Below, in pieces: positions 37,680 through 45,758 of a stretch of DNA of 64,000 nucleotides. The stretch is taken from NCBI GenBank assembly GCA_024707265.1, contig JANQAB010000004.1:558001-622000 (forward strand). Reading direction: 5' to 3'. Below the pieces are notes generated by a model. That model was given only the letters and a program-made list of their open reading frames with translations. It had not been told where the DNA came from and searched no databases. This DNA is from Sporocytophaga sp. (GTDB taxonomy: Bacteria > Bacteroidota > Bacteroidia > Cytophagales > Cytophagaceae). Within the stretch, counting starts at the first letter, position 1; each line of letters begins with the position of its first letter. The translations under genes and the position numbers were made by a program.

Positions 37680-38333
37680 ATGGAAGAACAAATAAAGGCT
37701 TTGGCGGGTCAGTTGCGCAGACCTGAGAATGAAGATGGTGTAAAAACTGGGGTTCATATGAATGAAGGAAACAAAATTATGAATCTGGAAGCTATTAAAG
37801 CTTTAAGTCCATGTGCTCATGATAAGATACTGGAGATTGGTATGGGCAATGGATTTTTTGTTAAAAATATAGTTTCAGCACATCCAACCATAGTATATAC
37901 AGGATGTGATTTTTCAGAGACTATGATTAATGAAGCGGAAAAGTTCAATGCTGAATATATCAAATCCGGTAGAGTGCAATTTCATCTGGCTTCAGCGGAT
38001 AAACTTCCGTTAGATTCTAATTCATATAATAAATTGTTTACTGTCAATACCATTTATTTCTGGGAAGATCCAAAGCATACGCTGAATGAGTTTAAAAGAG
38101 TGTTGACTTCAGATGGAGAGTTGACAATAGTGATAAGACCAAAGCATATTATGGAGGATATTCCTGTGACTAAATATGGTTTTAATTTGTATTCAAAAGA
38201 TGAACTTATAGATCTTCTTTCAGAAAATAACTTTGACGTATTGGAAGCAAATGAAATAGAAGAGCCTTCAAGAGAAGTGATGGGTAAAATGATTAAATTC
38301 GGAAGTGTTGTGGTTCGTTCAAAAAAGAAATGA
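37680..38333 (+). CDS. Class I SAM-dependent methyltransferase
   Basis: 217 residues of the Methyltransf_11/UbiE-like type. SAM-binding motif I is ILEIGMGNGFFVKNIV, the acidic end of strand 2 lies in YTGCDFSETMINEAEKF, motif post-I in FHLASADKLPLDSNSYNKLF and ITIVIRP-like LTIVIRPKHIME. No membrane or signal segment. The substrate cannot be told from sequence. It is followed by a hairpin shared with the convergent TonB receptor. Confidence 0.83.
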   Translation: MEEQIKALAGQLRRPENEDGVKTGVHMNEGNKIMNLEAIKALSPCAHDKILEIGMGNGFFVKNIVSAHPTIVYTGCDFSETMINEAEKFNAEYIKSGRVQFHLASADKLPLDSNSYNKLFTVNTIYFWEDPKHTLNEFKRVLTSDGELTIVIRPKHIMEDIPVTKYGFNLYSKDELIDLLSENNFDVLEANEIEEPSREVMGKMIKFGSVVVRSKKK

Positions 38334-38351
38334 ATGCTTTAATTAATTAAA

Positions 38352-38386
38352 AGAAAAGGGATTGCAAATGCAATCCCTTTTTCTTT
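38352..38386. terminator. Bidirectional terminator, methyltransferase and TonB receptor
   Basis: A-rich flank, 12-bp stem AAAGGGATTGCA/TGCAATCCCTTT around a two-base loop, T-rich flank. Symmetric A and T tracts let it serve both convergent genes. Confidence 0.8.
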
Positions 38387-38400
38387 AAAGTAATATGATT

Positions 38401-40610
38401 TTAATAATCAAAATGGATACCAGCTAAGTATAAACCATTAATTAAATCAGAACCGAAAAATTCTCTGCTATCTTGATTAAATGCGTTTCTGGCATTTAAG
38501 AAGACATTAAAGGTTCTGTTTATTTGATAAGAAACCTTCGCGTTGGTGATAAATTTTCCGTTGATATTGCTTATAGAATGTTCACTATATGGATAAACTC
38601 CATTTTCTGCAGACTGTTGAGCTGAAATATGAGTATAGATTGAATATTTACTCATTAAATAACCGTTAATATTTAGGTTCCATTTGGTATTAGGCGCATA
38701 GTTTGCATAGAAACCACCATAAACATCAGGAGTACCTTTACCATCTACATCTGATTGAGTATTTATGCTATAGTTGGGATCTGGGGCTCCATCAGGAGTG
38801 AAATAGTAAGGAGAATAATTTAATAATCTTGTTTTCTGAATTGTGATGAATGGTTTAATATTTATTTTATTCTTGCTTAACGCCAGGTTCATTGCAATTG
38901 TAGCTCCCTTCTGTATTGCTTTAAGATTCAGATTGCTGGCATTTACATTTACAACAATTCGATTGTTAGGCATGTCTACTTGATATGCCTGGGTAATAGT
39001 TCCTAGGAAATTTTGAGTCGATTGATGAAATGCAGCTATGTCCACCTGCAAATTCTCCATCAGCTGTAATCTATATCCAAGTTCTACCATGTCGTTTTGA
39101 ACAAGTCTTCTGTCTTTTGAGCCATTAATCCAAATTTCAGTAGGAAATGGGGTAGTGGGGTGAGTGCCTATATTCATCTTGGCATAAGTATCATATATAA
39201 ATGATCCGCTATTGGAGCGAGCTACAACAAACCTAAGGTTATTTTTATCATTTGCTCTGAAGTTTACAATACCCTGGTAAGAGAGATACAATTTTTCCGG
39301 AAACTTAAATTTATCCCCACGTAGTGCTCCTATAAATCTGAACTTTCCTAAGGTATAATCTGCCTTTAATGAAGCTGCAAGATTGTGCATTGAAGCTTTG
39401 TCATTGAAAAGACCCAATTCATTTCTCTCAACAGTATACGGTTTGTCATTAACAGTACTGTTCTGGAAATGGAGCGCTGGACGAAGATTGAATTTATCGG
39501 TGATCTTAATTGTATAATCGATATAAGCATCAATGTTTTGGTAATTATACTGATACGTTTCAAGATCCCCCACAAGTCCTTGCTTCCCATTAAGGATAGA
39601 GGCCAAAATAGAAAAACCTTTTATTTCACCTTTTACCATTCCATAAACACTTTTATTACTCATTTGGGTCATTGTAAGCCCTGTTCCAATGCCATACCAG
39701 CTTTTATTTCCATTGTAACCTCCGCCTAGATGTAGTTTGATATCCTCTTTAGGTTTGAAGTTCACGTTCAGGTTTACACCTGTCTTCTCTAGAGCCAGTT
39801 GGGGTTCCGGAAGATATACCTTTCTCATATTAGGATCCTTGTATTGAGGAACAGTAGAAGAATCCAGATTGGTGATGAATGTTCTTCTTTCTATATCATA
39901 GTAATCAACAGTTCCTCTGTTTCTTTGCTGAAAGTTAAAGGAACCTGAAAAGTCAATTTTTTCAGAAGGTTTATATCCAACATAGCCTTGTCCTATCACA
40001 GTACCCGGATATCCGCCTTGCGCATGGGCAGATGCTGATAGCCCGTTTTTGTCAGCATTTTTTGTGATGATGTTAATCACACCTGTTACTGCATTGGGGC
40101 CATACAGGGGAGCTGAAGGGCCTAATACCACTTCAATCCTTTCCACATCAATAATATCAATAGGTAGATTTTGCCAATAAGTCCCCCTTGTAAATAATCA
40201 AATACAGGCCTGTTATCGATCATAACAAGAATGAGCTTGTTCGAATTGTTATATTGATGTGATGGTAAATTGTCCATTCCTCTTATGGATACATCATAAG
40301 TACCATTGGCCATTTGTTTTACAAACAAACCTGGACAAAGCCTTAATGCTTCCGGGATGGAAGTGGCACCTGAGTTAAATATTTCTTTTCTGGTAACTAC
40401 AAATGATGATAATGGAGCTTCAAATGCTTTCTCTTCAGATCTTGATGCTGAGACAATTTTTACATTCATTAAATCTTCGAGTGAGATAGCTGTGATATCT
40501 TCAGTTTGTTGAAAAGTGCTGTCGGTCTGACTATATGAAACGGCAGGTATAGCCATTGCCAAGGCAGCAGATAATATGCAGTTTTTAAATTTAAAGTTCA
40601 TTATACGCAT
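38401..40610 (-). CDS. TonB-dependent receptor, frame broken at 40183-40187
   Basis: Outer-membrane TonB-dependent receptor of about 735 residues. ATG 40610 gives a signal peptide (ending AVSYSQ), then ISLEDLMNVKIVSASRSEEK and the plug domain (IPEALRLCPGLFVKQM, VSIRGMDNLPSHQ). The frame is lost after YLQGG at a G5 run on the coding strand (40183-40187); the other frame continues ERIEVVLGPSAPLYGPNAVT and the whole barrel to the last strand (GLYLAGIHFDY). Adding one G joins them as QGGTYWQNLPIDII. The gene is downstream of YfiR and the HAMP-GAF protein; such receptor-YfiR-sensor sets recur in other bacteria. Ligand unknown. Confidence 0.85.
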
Positions 40611-40972
40611 TAATTAAATAAGTAATAAGTTAGTTTTAAATATTTGGGTTACTATCTGTTATATTAATTTAATGTTTTAGTTTCGTTTAATATATTCGTT
40701 ATAAAGTATTGACAGATTTCTTTAGGACATAATGAATAGGCAGTAGGAAGTTGCTAAAGAATAATACCTTTAAAGGAATTTGTCAATCTTTAAAAAAGAC
40801 TAACTTTTGGACATAATTTTTTACTTCCGGATTGTCAAAATCCAGGATGAGTATTCCAGAAAGTTAATTTGAATGTTCAGATTAAGGAGAAGAACAGTAC
40901 CGTTATCGTTATTATATTTTAGCTGTTGAAATTACACGGTACTGGTGCTTGAAGCTGAACGATGATTGATTC
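40611..40972. other. Intergenic region between HAMP-GAF gene and TonB receptor
   Basis: About 360 A/T-rich bases without a gene. Two inverted-repeat features occur: arms at 40895-40903/40936-40944 within outer arms 40875-40880/40955-40960, and ATTGACA/TGTCAAT in the 40.7-40.8 kb part. They could end the upstream gene and precede a separate receptor promoter. Confidence 0.5.
40875..40960. repeat. Nested inverted repeats after the HAMP-GAF gene
   Basis: CAGTACCGT (40895-40903) pairs with ACGGTACTG (40936-40944), and GTTCAG (40875-40880) with CTGAAC (40955-40960). A long branched hairpin just after the minus-strand stop at 40973; no clear T tract, so a terminator is uncertain. Confidence 0.4.
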
Positions 40973-42628
40973 TTATACTTTGCTTTTTAAAGTTTCATTC
41001 TCTTTCATCAATTCGAGTTCACTTGCCTTTAACTGTTGAATAAGAAGGTCAGTATTTTCCTGTTTTCTTTTCATTTCTTCCTGAGTAGCTTGTAATTCTT
41101 CAAGATTTTGTCTGAGTTCTTCTTCCTGTTCATGCATCTGATTTCTTTGTTTTTGAGATTCTTCTAAAAGTATTTTTGTTCTTTCGTTAATCTTCATTGT
41201 AGAAAGAGAAGATGCAAGTGTTTCACTAAGCTTCAGAATAAATTCAATCTGATAAGGCTGGAATTCATTGAATGATGCGAATTCCATTACTCCGTTGATA
41301 ATGTCATTAACTTTTAAAGGTACTATTAGTATTGCCTTAGGATTTGAATCTCCAAGACCGGAGGTGATACTAACATAACTGTCCGGAACATCTGTAAGGT
41401 AAATAAGTTCTCCTTCTATCCATGCCTGTCCTGCAAGACCTTCACCTTTACCAATTCTTTTGGCTTGAAATTTTTTTCTGTCAAAAGCATAGACGCTTTT
41501 TAACTCAAGGTAAGGATCATTTTCGTCTTCATCATTCACAATATAAAGCCATCCCTGATTTGCTTGTACATATTTTACCAGTTTGATCAGGAATGTATCA
41601 AGCATTTCATTTGTACTTTCATAGTGGTTTCTTAAGATTTCACCAAATGCTGCATAACCTTCATTTGACCAGTTTCTCTGCTTGTCTTCATTTGCAACTT
41701 TGACAAGATTGTCTCTCATTGTAATAAGGGCATTACCTAAGACATCATTTTCACTGAGCGGTGCAAATTCGGATTGAAGATTTCCTTTTCCTATTTCATT
41801 CGCAAATGTTGCCGTAGTTTTCAGGCCCTCTATCATTTTCTGAACATCAGTCATCATTTCTCCAATTTCATCATTGGTGATTTGAATGGAAGTATTGTTC
41901 AATTCACCTTGAGAAACTCTATTAACCAGATTGTGTAAAGAGTTGACAGGTTTTATTATCTGACTGGAAAGTCTGATTGTAAGCAAAAAGCCAAGTATAA
42001 TAATAAAGCCAAGCAGGATAAAGTTGGTACGATTCAAAAGCTGCATGTTTTCAATCATGCTAATTTGCTGCTCACTTGTTGTAAGTTTAAGCTCATCAAG
42101 TATCTTATGTAATTGAACTGATATTTTATTAATGTCGGTCGTGATTTCATCGCTTTTACTTTCGCTTAATATCGGAGTTATGCCATCCTGATAACTGTCA
42201 AAAGTGGCCAAGCTGGTCATTATCTCTTTCTGCATTAAGAAAGTTGTGTCGATCTCATTAATTAGTTTTTTTAATGAGTCTGCATAAGTCTGGTCTTTCC
42301 AATCCTTTTGTAGAGAAATTAATTTTGCCTTCAGCAGAGGATAGTCTTTTGTATGTATCTGTTTAAGTTTTATTTTATCAGGATGGTTTTCTATGTCAAT
42401 CTTAACCCAATTGGCCATTAGATTTTTTGACTGAAAAAGCAATAATTCCAACTCTGTTAGGTGAGTAATACTTGGCTGGTCTGTTTTATTTATTTGTTCA
42501 GTTGCCCTTTTGTTTTTAGTAAGCAGATAGCTACTAATTATTCCATATGCACAAAATAAAAAGATGATCGAGAAGAAGCATAGAATTATTCTACCTCTGA
42601 TTCCTTTAAACATATTACCTGATTTCAT
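40973..42628 (-). CDS. Membrane sensor with HAMP and GAF domains, no output domain
   Basis: 551 residues: N-terminal helix (about 11-33), a helical periplasmic sensor (about 35-200), second helix (about 203-223), HAMP (about 224-280, with SSQIIKPVNSLHNLV), a HAMP-like second unit ending ENDVLGNALITMRDNL, a GAF domain (about 320-470; RIGKGEGLAGQAWIEG, AILIVPLKVND) and a C-terminal coiled coil (EEELRQNLEELQATQEEMKR). There is no kinase, GGDEF, PP2C or MA domain. HAMP to coiled coil is clearly homologous to the SpoIIE protein at 45759-48461. It lies between YfiR and the TonB receptor. Confidence 0.82.
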   Translation of the reverse strand: MKSGNMFKGIRGRIILCFFSIIFLFCAYGIISSYLLTKNKRATEQINKTDQPSITHLTELELLLFQSKNLMANWVKIDIENHPDKIKLKQIHTKDYPLLKAKLISLQKDWKDQTYADSLKKLINEIDTTFLMQKEIMTSLATFDSYQDGITPILSESKSDEITTDINKISVQLHKILDELKLTTSEQQISMIENMQLLNRTNFILLGFIIILGFLLTIRLSSQIIKPVNSLHNLVNRVSQGELNNTSIQITNDEIGEMMTDVQKMIEGLKTTATFANEIGKGNLQSEFAPLSENDVLGNALITMRDNLVKVANEDKQRNWSNEGYAAFGEILRNHYESTNEMLDTFLIKLVKYVQANQGWLYIVNDEDENDPYLELKSVYAFDRKKFQAKRIGKGEGLAGQAWIEGELIYLTDVPDSYVSITSGLGDSNPKAILIVPLKVNDIINGVMEFASFNEFQPYQIEFILKLSETLASSLSTMKINERTKILLEESQKQRNQMHEQEEELRQNLEELQATQEEMKRKQENTDLLIQQLKASELELMKENETLKSKV

Positions 42629-42659
42629 TTACTTTTTTATACAGTTTTAGAAACGATGA

Positions 42660-43178
42660 TTAGTCAACTATTTTGGCAAGCTTCTGCAATTCTGAAGAAA
42701 TCTTTAATCCGTTTTCTGCGGCGTTCTTGTTGGAGATTTCGAATTTCACTTTACTATCCTCTTCAAAAAAGTTTACAACAACTCCGTTTTTGGTTGCTGA
42801 CGGTGAATTACTTACGACTAATACATGATGTTGTTTCGCTTTAGGAGCTATTTCTGAATATTTTGATGATTGATTAGATGGTACAAATAAAATTTGACAT
42901 GCATCTACTTCAGCTACATTATGGATTTCTTTAACCACAACCTTCATAGAGCCGGCCATTTTCCCATTAAGAGCCATTGCTTCTGAGTTCATTGGAGACT
43001 TGCCAAATACACCCAAAACTATTTCGCTTCCAGGAGATGGCCACTGAGTATACTTAATAAAGTGGAACATCAGACCTGAGTATACCTTGTATTCAGTTTG
43101 AGCCTCCGACTTCGTAGTGAATAACAGGGCAAAGGCTACAATTACTGCAAGCTTTGCTGGTCCCAAATTGATTTTCAT
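42660..43178 (-). CDS. YfiR family periplasmic protein (DUF4154)
   Basis: 172 residues with a signal peptide (KLAVIVAFALLFTTKSEAQ). YfiR motifs: VYSGLMFHFIKYTQWPS, IVLGVFGKSPM, DACQILFVPSNQSSKYSEI, VLVVSNSPSATKNGVVVNFF and the terminal FEISNKNAAENGLKISSELQ with LKIS-LL pattern. In Pseudomonas YfiR is the periplasmic repressor of the diguanylate cyclase YfiN. Here no cyclase is near; the following gene is a HAMP-GAF sensor, so YfiR probably acts on that. First gene of the leftward set. Confidence 0.87.
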   Translation of the reverse strand: MKINLGPAKLAVIVAFALLFTTKSEAQTEYKVYSGLMFHFIKYTQWPSPGSEIVLGVFGKSPMNSEAMALNGKMAGSMKVVVKEIHNVAEVDACQILFVPSNQSSKYSEIAPKAKQHHVLVVSNSPSATKNGVVVNFFEEDSKVKFEISNKNAAENGLKISSELQKLAKIVD

Positions 43179-43556
43179 GACTATGTATTATATATTAATA
43201 AATGTTTACAAATGATTTTCCTAACTAAGTAGGATTCAAAGTTAAATACGAACCCATCCTACATAAGTTGTTAAAAAATCTCGAAAGAATTATATTTTTT
43301 TGTTTGCAGTTAAACGAAAGTTAAATTATTGTTTAATTCGTTTTGTGAGGGTTATTTTATTGTAAATCAGTTTGATGGTGCTTGCTGTCTGGTGGATTAT
43401 TTTTTTTGTCAGTCGAACTAATATTCCCATTTGTAGGGAGAATTCAGGGTTTTTACCGGTCGTAATTAAATGATGTTGATTATTGTTTAAAATTTATCCC
43501 AACTATCTTTTCAATCATTCCGTTAGTATCCTCCAAATGAAATTTTTCTTGTAACA
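43179..43556. other. Divergent control region between yfiR-like and cheR-like genes
   Basis: Contains two inverted repeats: GTAGGAT/ATCCTAC (43229-43235 and 43256-43262) and AAACGAA/TTCGTTT (43312-43318 and 43337-43343, with TTAAA/TTTAA inside). No gene on either strand. It must hold both promoters of the signalling island; the repeats are candidate operators or leader hairpins. Confidence 0.5.
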
Positions 43557-44384
43557 ATGCAAACAGCTCCGGAAATAGGAATAAATGAACTAAGAAAGCT
43601 TATTCAGACAATATCAGAAAGGTTTGATTACGATTTTTCAAATTATTCGTCAGCTTCTTTTAAAAGAAGAATTCAACGTTTTATAGAAATAAAGCGATTA
43701 GGTTCTGTTGAAAATCTGGTTAATAAAATAATATCCGGAGAAATAAAGAAGAATGAATTATTCACAGAAGTGTCAGTAAATGTAACTGAATTGTTCCGAG
43801 ATCCGTCTTTCTGGAAGTATTTAAGAAAAGTGCTGTTAGAACAAAATTTCTCACAGAACCTTAAAATATGGCAGATAGGAAGCTCCTCCGGTGAGGAAGT
43901 ATTTTCTTTAATGATATTATTAAATGACTTAAATCTCCTTAGCAAAGCCGAAGTAATTTCGGTTGATTTTAATGCCGGGATAATTGAAAAAGCTCAATCA
44001 GGATTGATTCCTGGAAAAAGTATGGAGCTTAATACAAGCAATTTTATTAAGACAGGATATAAGGGAGAGTTAACAAATTACTTTACTGCGGAGGGAGATA
44101 ATTTCAAGCTCAACAAGGATCTATTGAGCAAAATAAAATTTAAAGAGATAAATTTTGTAAAAGATTCGTTTAGTGGATCAGTCGATATCATTTTATGCAG
44201 GAATATCCTTATTTATCATAACCCACAGATGCAAAATGATATATTAAAAAAAATCCATCAATCATTAAATATGTCCGGCCTTCTAATACTGGGATCCAGA
44301 GAAACAATCGAGTGGTCTGAAATAGCTTCCAAGTATACAATGCTTGGTCCCGAAGAAAGAATTTTTAAAAAGAATAAAGTGTAA
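43557..44384 (+). CDS. CheR-type protein glutamate methyltransferase
   Basis: 275-residue SAM-dependent methyltransferase of the CheR family. The N-terminal helical domain has YDFSNYSSASFKRRIQRFIE; the SAM domain has TELFRDPSFWKYLRK, KIWQIGSSSGEEVFSLMILL (motif I, SSGEE), VDIILCRNILIYHN and a terminal SGLLILGSRETI. Normally CheR methylates chemoreceptor glutamates; no receptor with a methylation domain is in the window. It is followed by CheB eight bases later, first in a six-gene rightward set. Confidence 0.9.
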   Translation: MQTAPEIGINELRKLIQTISERFDYDFSNYSSASFKRRIQRFIEIKRLGSVENLVNKIISGEIKKNELFTEVSVNVTELFRDPSFWKYLRKVLLEQNFSQNLKIWQIGSSSGEEVFSLMILLNDLNLLSKAEVISVDFNAGIIEKAQSGLIPGKSMELNTSNFIKTGYKGELTNYFTAEGDNFKLNKDLLSKIKFKEINFVKDSFSGSVDIILCRNILIYHNPQMQNDILKKIHQSLNMSGLLILGSRETIEWSEIASKYTMLGPEERIFKKNKV

Positions 44385-44391
44385 TCCGTTA

Positions 44392-44988
44392 ATGAAAGAA
44401 GTGGATCTAAACAGGAAATATAAAGCTATAGTTATAGGAGGATCAGCTGGAAGTTTTCAGGTTTTATGCAAGATATTAAACAAGCTTCCGGAAGATTTTT
44501 CGTTACCCATCTTTATATGCTGCCATAGGCTAAAACATATAAGAAACGGTCTTATAGAAGCTCTATCTATAAAAAGCATTAAAGAAGTAAAAGAGCCTGA
44601 TCATAATGAACCTATCAAAAGAGGGAAAATATATCTGGCACCAGCTAATTATCATATGAATATTGAATTGGGTAACTATATTTCTTTATCCACTGAAGAA
44701 ATGGTTAATAATTCAAGACCTGCAATAGATATAACCTTTGAGACCTGTGCATACGTTTATAAGGATAAGCTTATAGGAATTTTATTAACAGGAGCAAATA
44801 AAGATGGCGCTCTTGGAATGAAAAAGGTTAAAGATTATGGTGGAATGACCATCATCCAGGATCCTGAAGAAAGCGTGATTGACACAATGCCAAAGGCTGC
44901 TATGAGTGTAACAAAAATAGATCATGTTATGAAGGTAGAAGAAATTATAAAGTTTTTAATAGAATTAAATAAAGTGACGCAGCTATGA
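44392..44988 (+). CDS. CheB-type methylesterase, catalytic domain only
   Basis: 198 residues from ATG 44392; the open frame reaches back to 44344 within cheR. CheB catalytic triad: Ser in VIGGSAGSFQVL, His in ICCHRLKHIRNG and Asp in LTGANKDGALGMKKVK. The N-terminal receiver domain of standard CheB is missing, so activity is not set by phosphorylation from CheA. It removes glutamate methyl esters or deamidates. Overlap of four bases with the next gene. Confidence 0.88.
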   Translation: MKEVDLNRKYKAIVIGGSAGSFQVLCKILNKLPEDFSLPIFICCHRLKHIRNGLIEALSIKSIKEVKEPDHNEPIKRGKIYLAPANYHMNIELGNYISLSTEEMVNNSRPAIDITFETCAYVYKDKLIGILLTGANKDGALGMKKVKDYGGMTIIQDPEESVIDTMPKAAMSVTKIDHVMKVEEIIKFLIELNKVTQL

Positions 44989-45740
44989 AAATGATTTTAT
45001 CTAAAGTACATGCTCTGGCGAATTTATTGTTTATAGGTTTGGTTGTTTACTCAATTATCCTATTCAGCAAGTTTTCAGGAATTGATAATAATATTCTTTC
45101 AATTTTTTATATAACTCTCTCAGCGGGAATTATAAGCATAATTCTAAACTATGTTGTGCTTAATACAAAGTCGTTTAAGGAAATTGTATATGTAGACAGA
45201 CTTAAAAACGAATTTATTGTTGACAAGGAAGAAGAAATAGTAAGGCAGGACCAGTCCAATATTGTCAGTGAAGTAAAGAAAGAAATTGATGCTATCACAA
45301 ATAGTAAAATTGATGGCAAGGATAAAATGGATAAGGCTTTATCTGTAATATGTAATAAAATTAATGCAGGACAGTCTGTACTATTTTTTAAAGATCAAGA
45401 AGAGAATAAATTGAAAAGGTATTCTTCATATGCATTGCCATTAGATTCATCAAATGATATTGAATTTGCTATGGGAGAAGGACTGGTAGGATTAGTAGCC
45501 AAAGAAGGTAAGACTTTGGTGATTGATGACCTTAAGGAAAGCTATATGATACCATTTTCCGGGTTAGGAACAACCAAGTCTGTAGATGTTATGATTTTAC
45601 CTTTGCTCAAGAGCGAAGAAATTATTGGCGTCTGGGAGATTTCACTGTTGAAGAAAGCATCCGAAAATGATAAAAACCTCATTCAAAACCTAACCACTTT
45701 ACTGGGTGATTTTTTGGCCCTCGAGACTCAGTATAATTAA
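44985..45740 (+). CDS. Two-helix membrane protein with GAF domain
   Basis: 251 residues: two membrane helices (about 9-29 and 36-57), a coiled linker and a GAF domain (about 110-248) with EFAMGEGLVGLVAKEGKTLV and MILPLLKSEEIIGVWEISLL. The GxGLVGxV and ILPL patterns match those in the two HAMP-GAF proteins of this island. No output domain. Starts on ATGA overlap with CheB and ends 18 bases before the SpoIIE protein. Confidence 0.78.
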   Translation: MKMILSKVHALANLLFIGLVVYSIILFSKFSGIDNNILSIFYITLSAGIISIILNYVVLNTKSFKEIVYVDRLKNEFIVDKEEEIVRQDQSNIVSEVKKEIDAITNSKIDGKDKMDKALSVICNKINAGQSVLFFKDQEENKLKRYSSYALPLDSSNDIEFAMGEGLVGLVAKEGKTLVIDDLKESYMIPFSGLGTTKSVDVMILPLLKSEEIIGVWEISLLKKASENDKNLIQNLTTLLGDFLALETQYN

Positions 45741-45758
45741 TATTTGAAAGTAGATCTT

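Noticed and set aside
1744..40187. Programmed ribosomal frameshifting in the broken genes
   Set aside because: The sites share no slippery-plus-structure signature, the families are not known for recoding, and nine cases with one base bias are better explained by base-count error.
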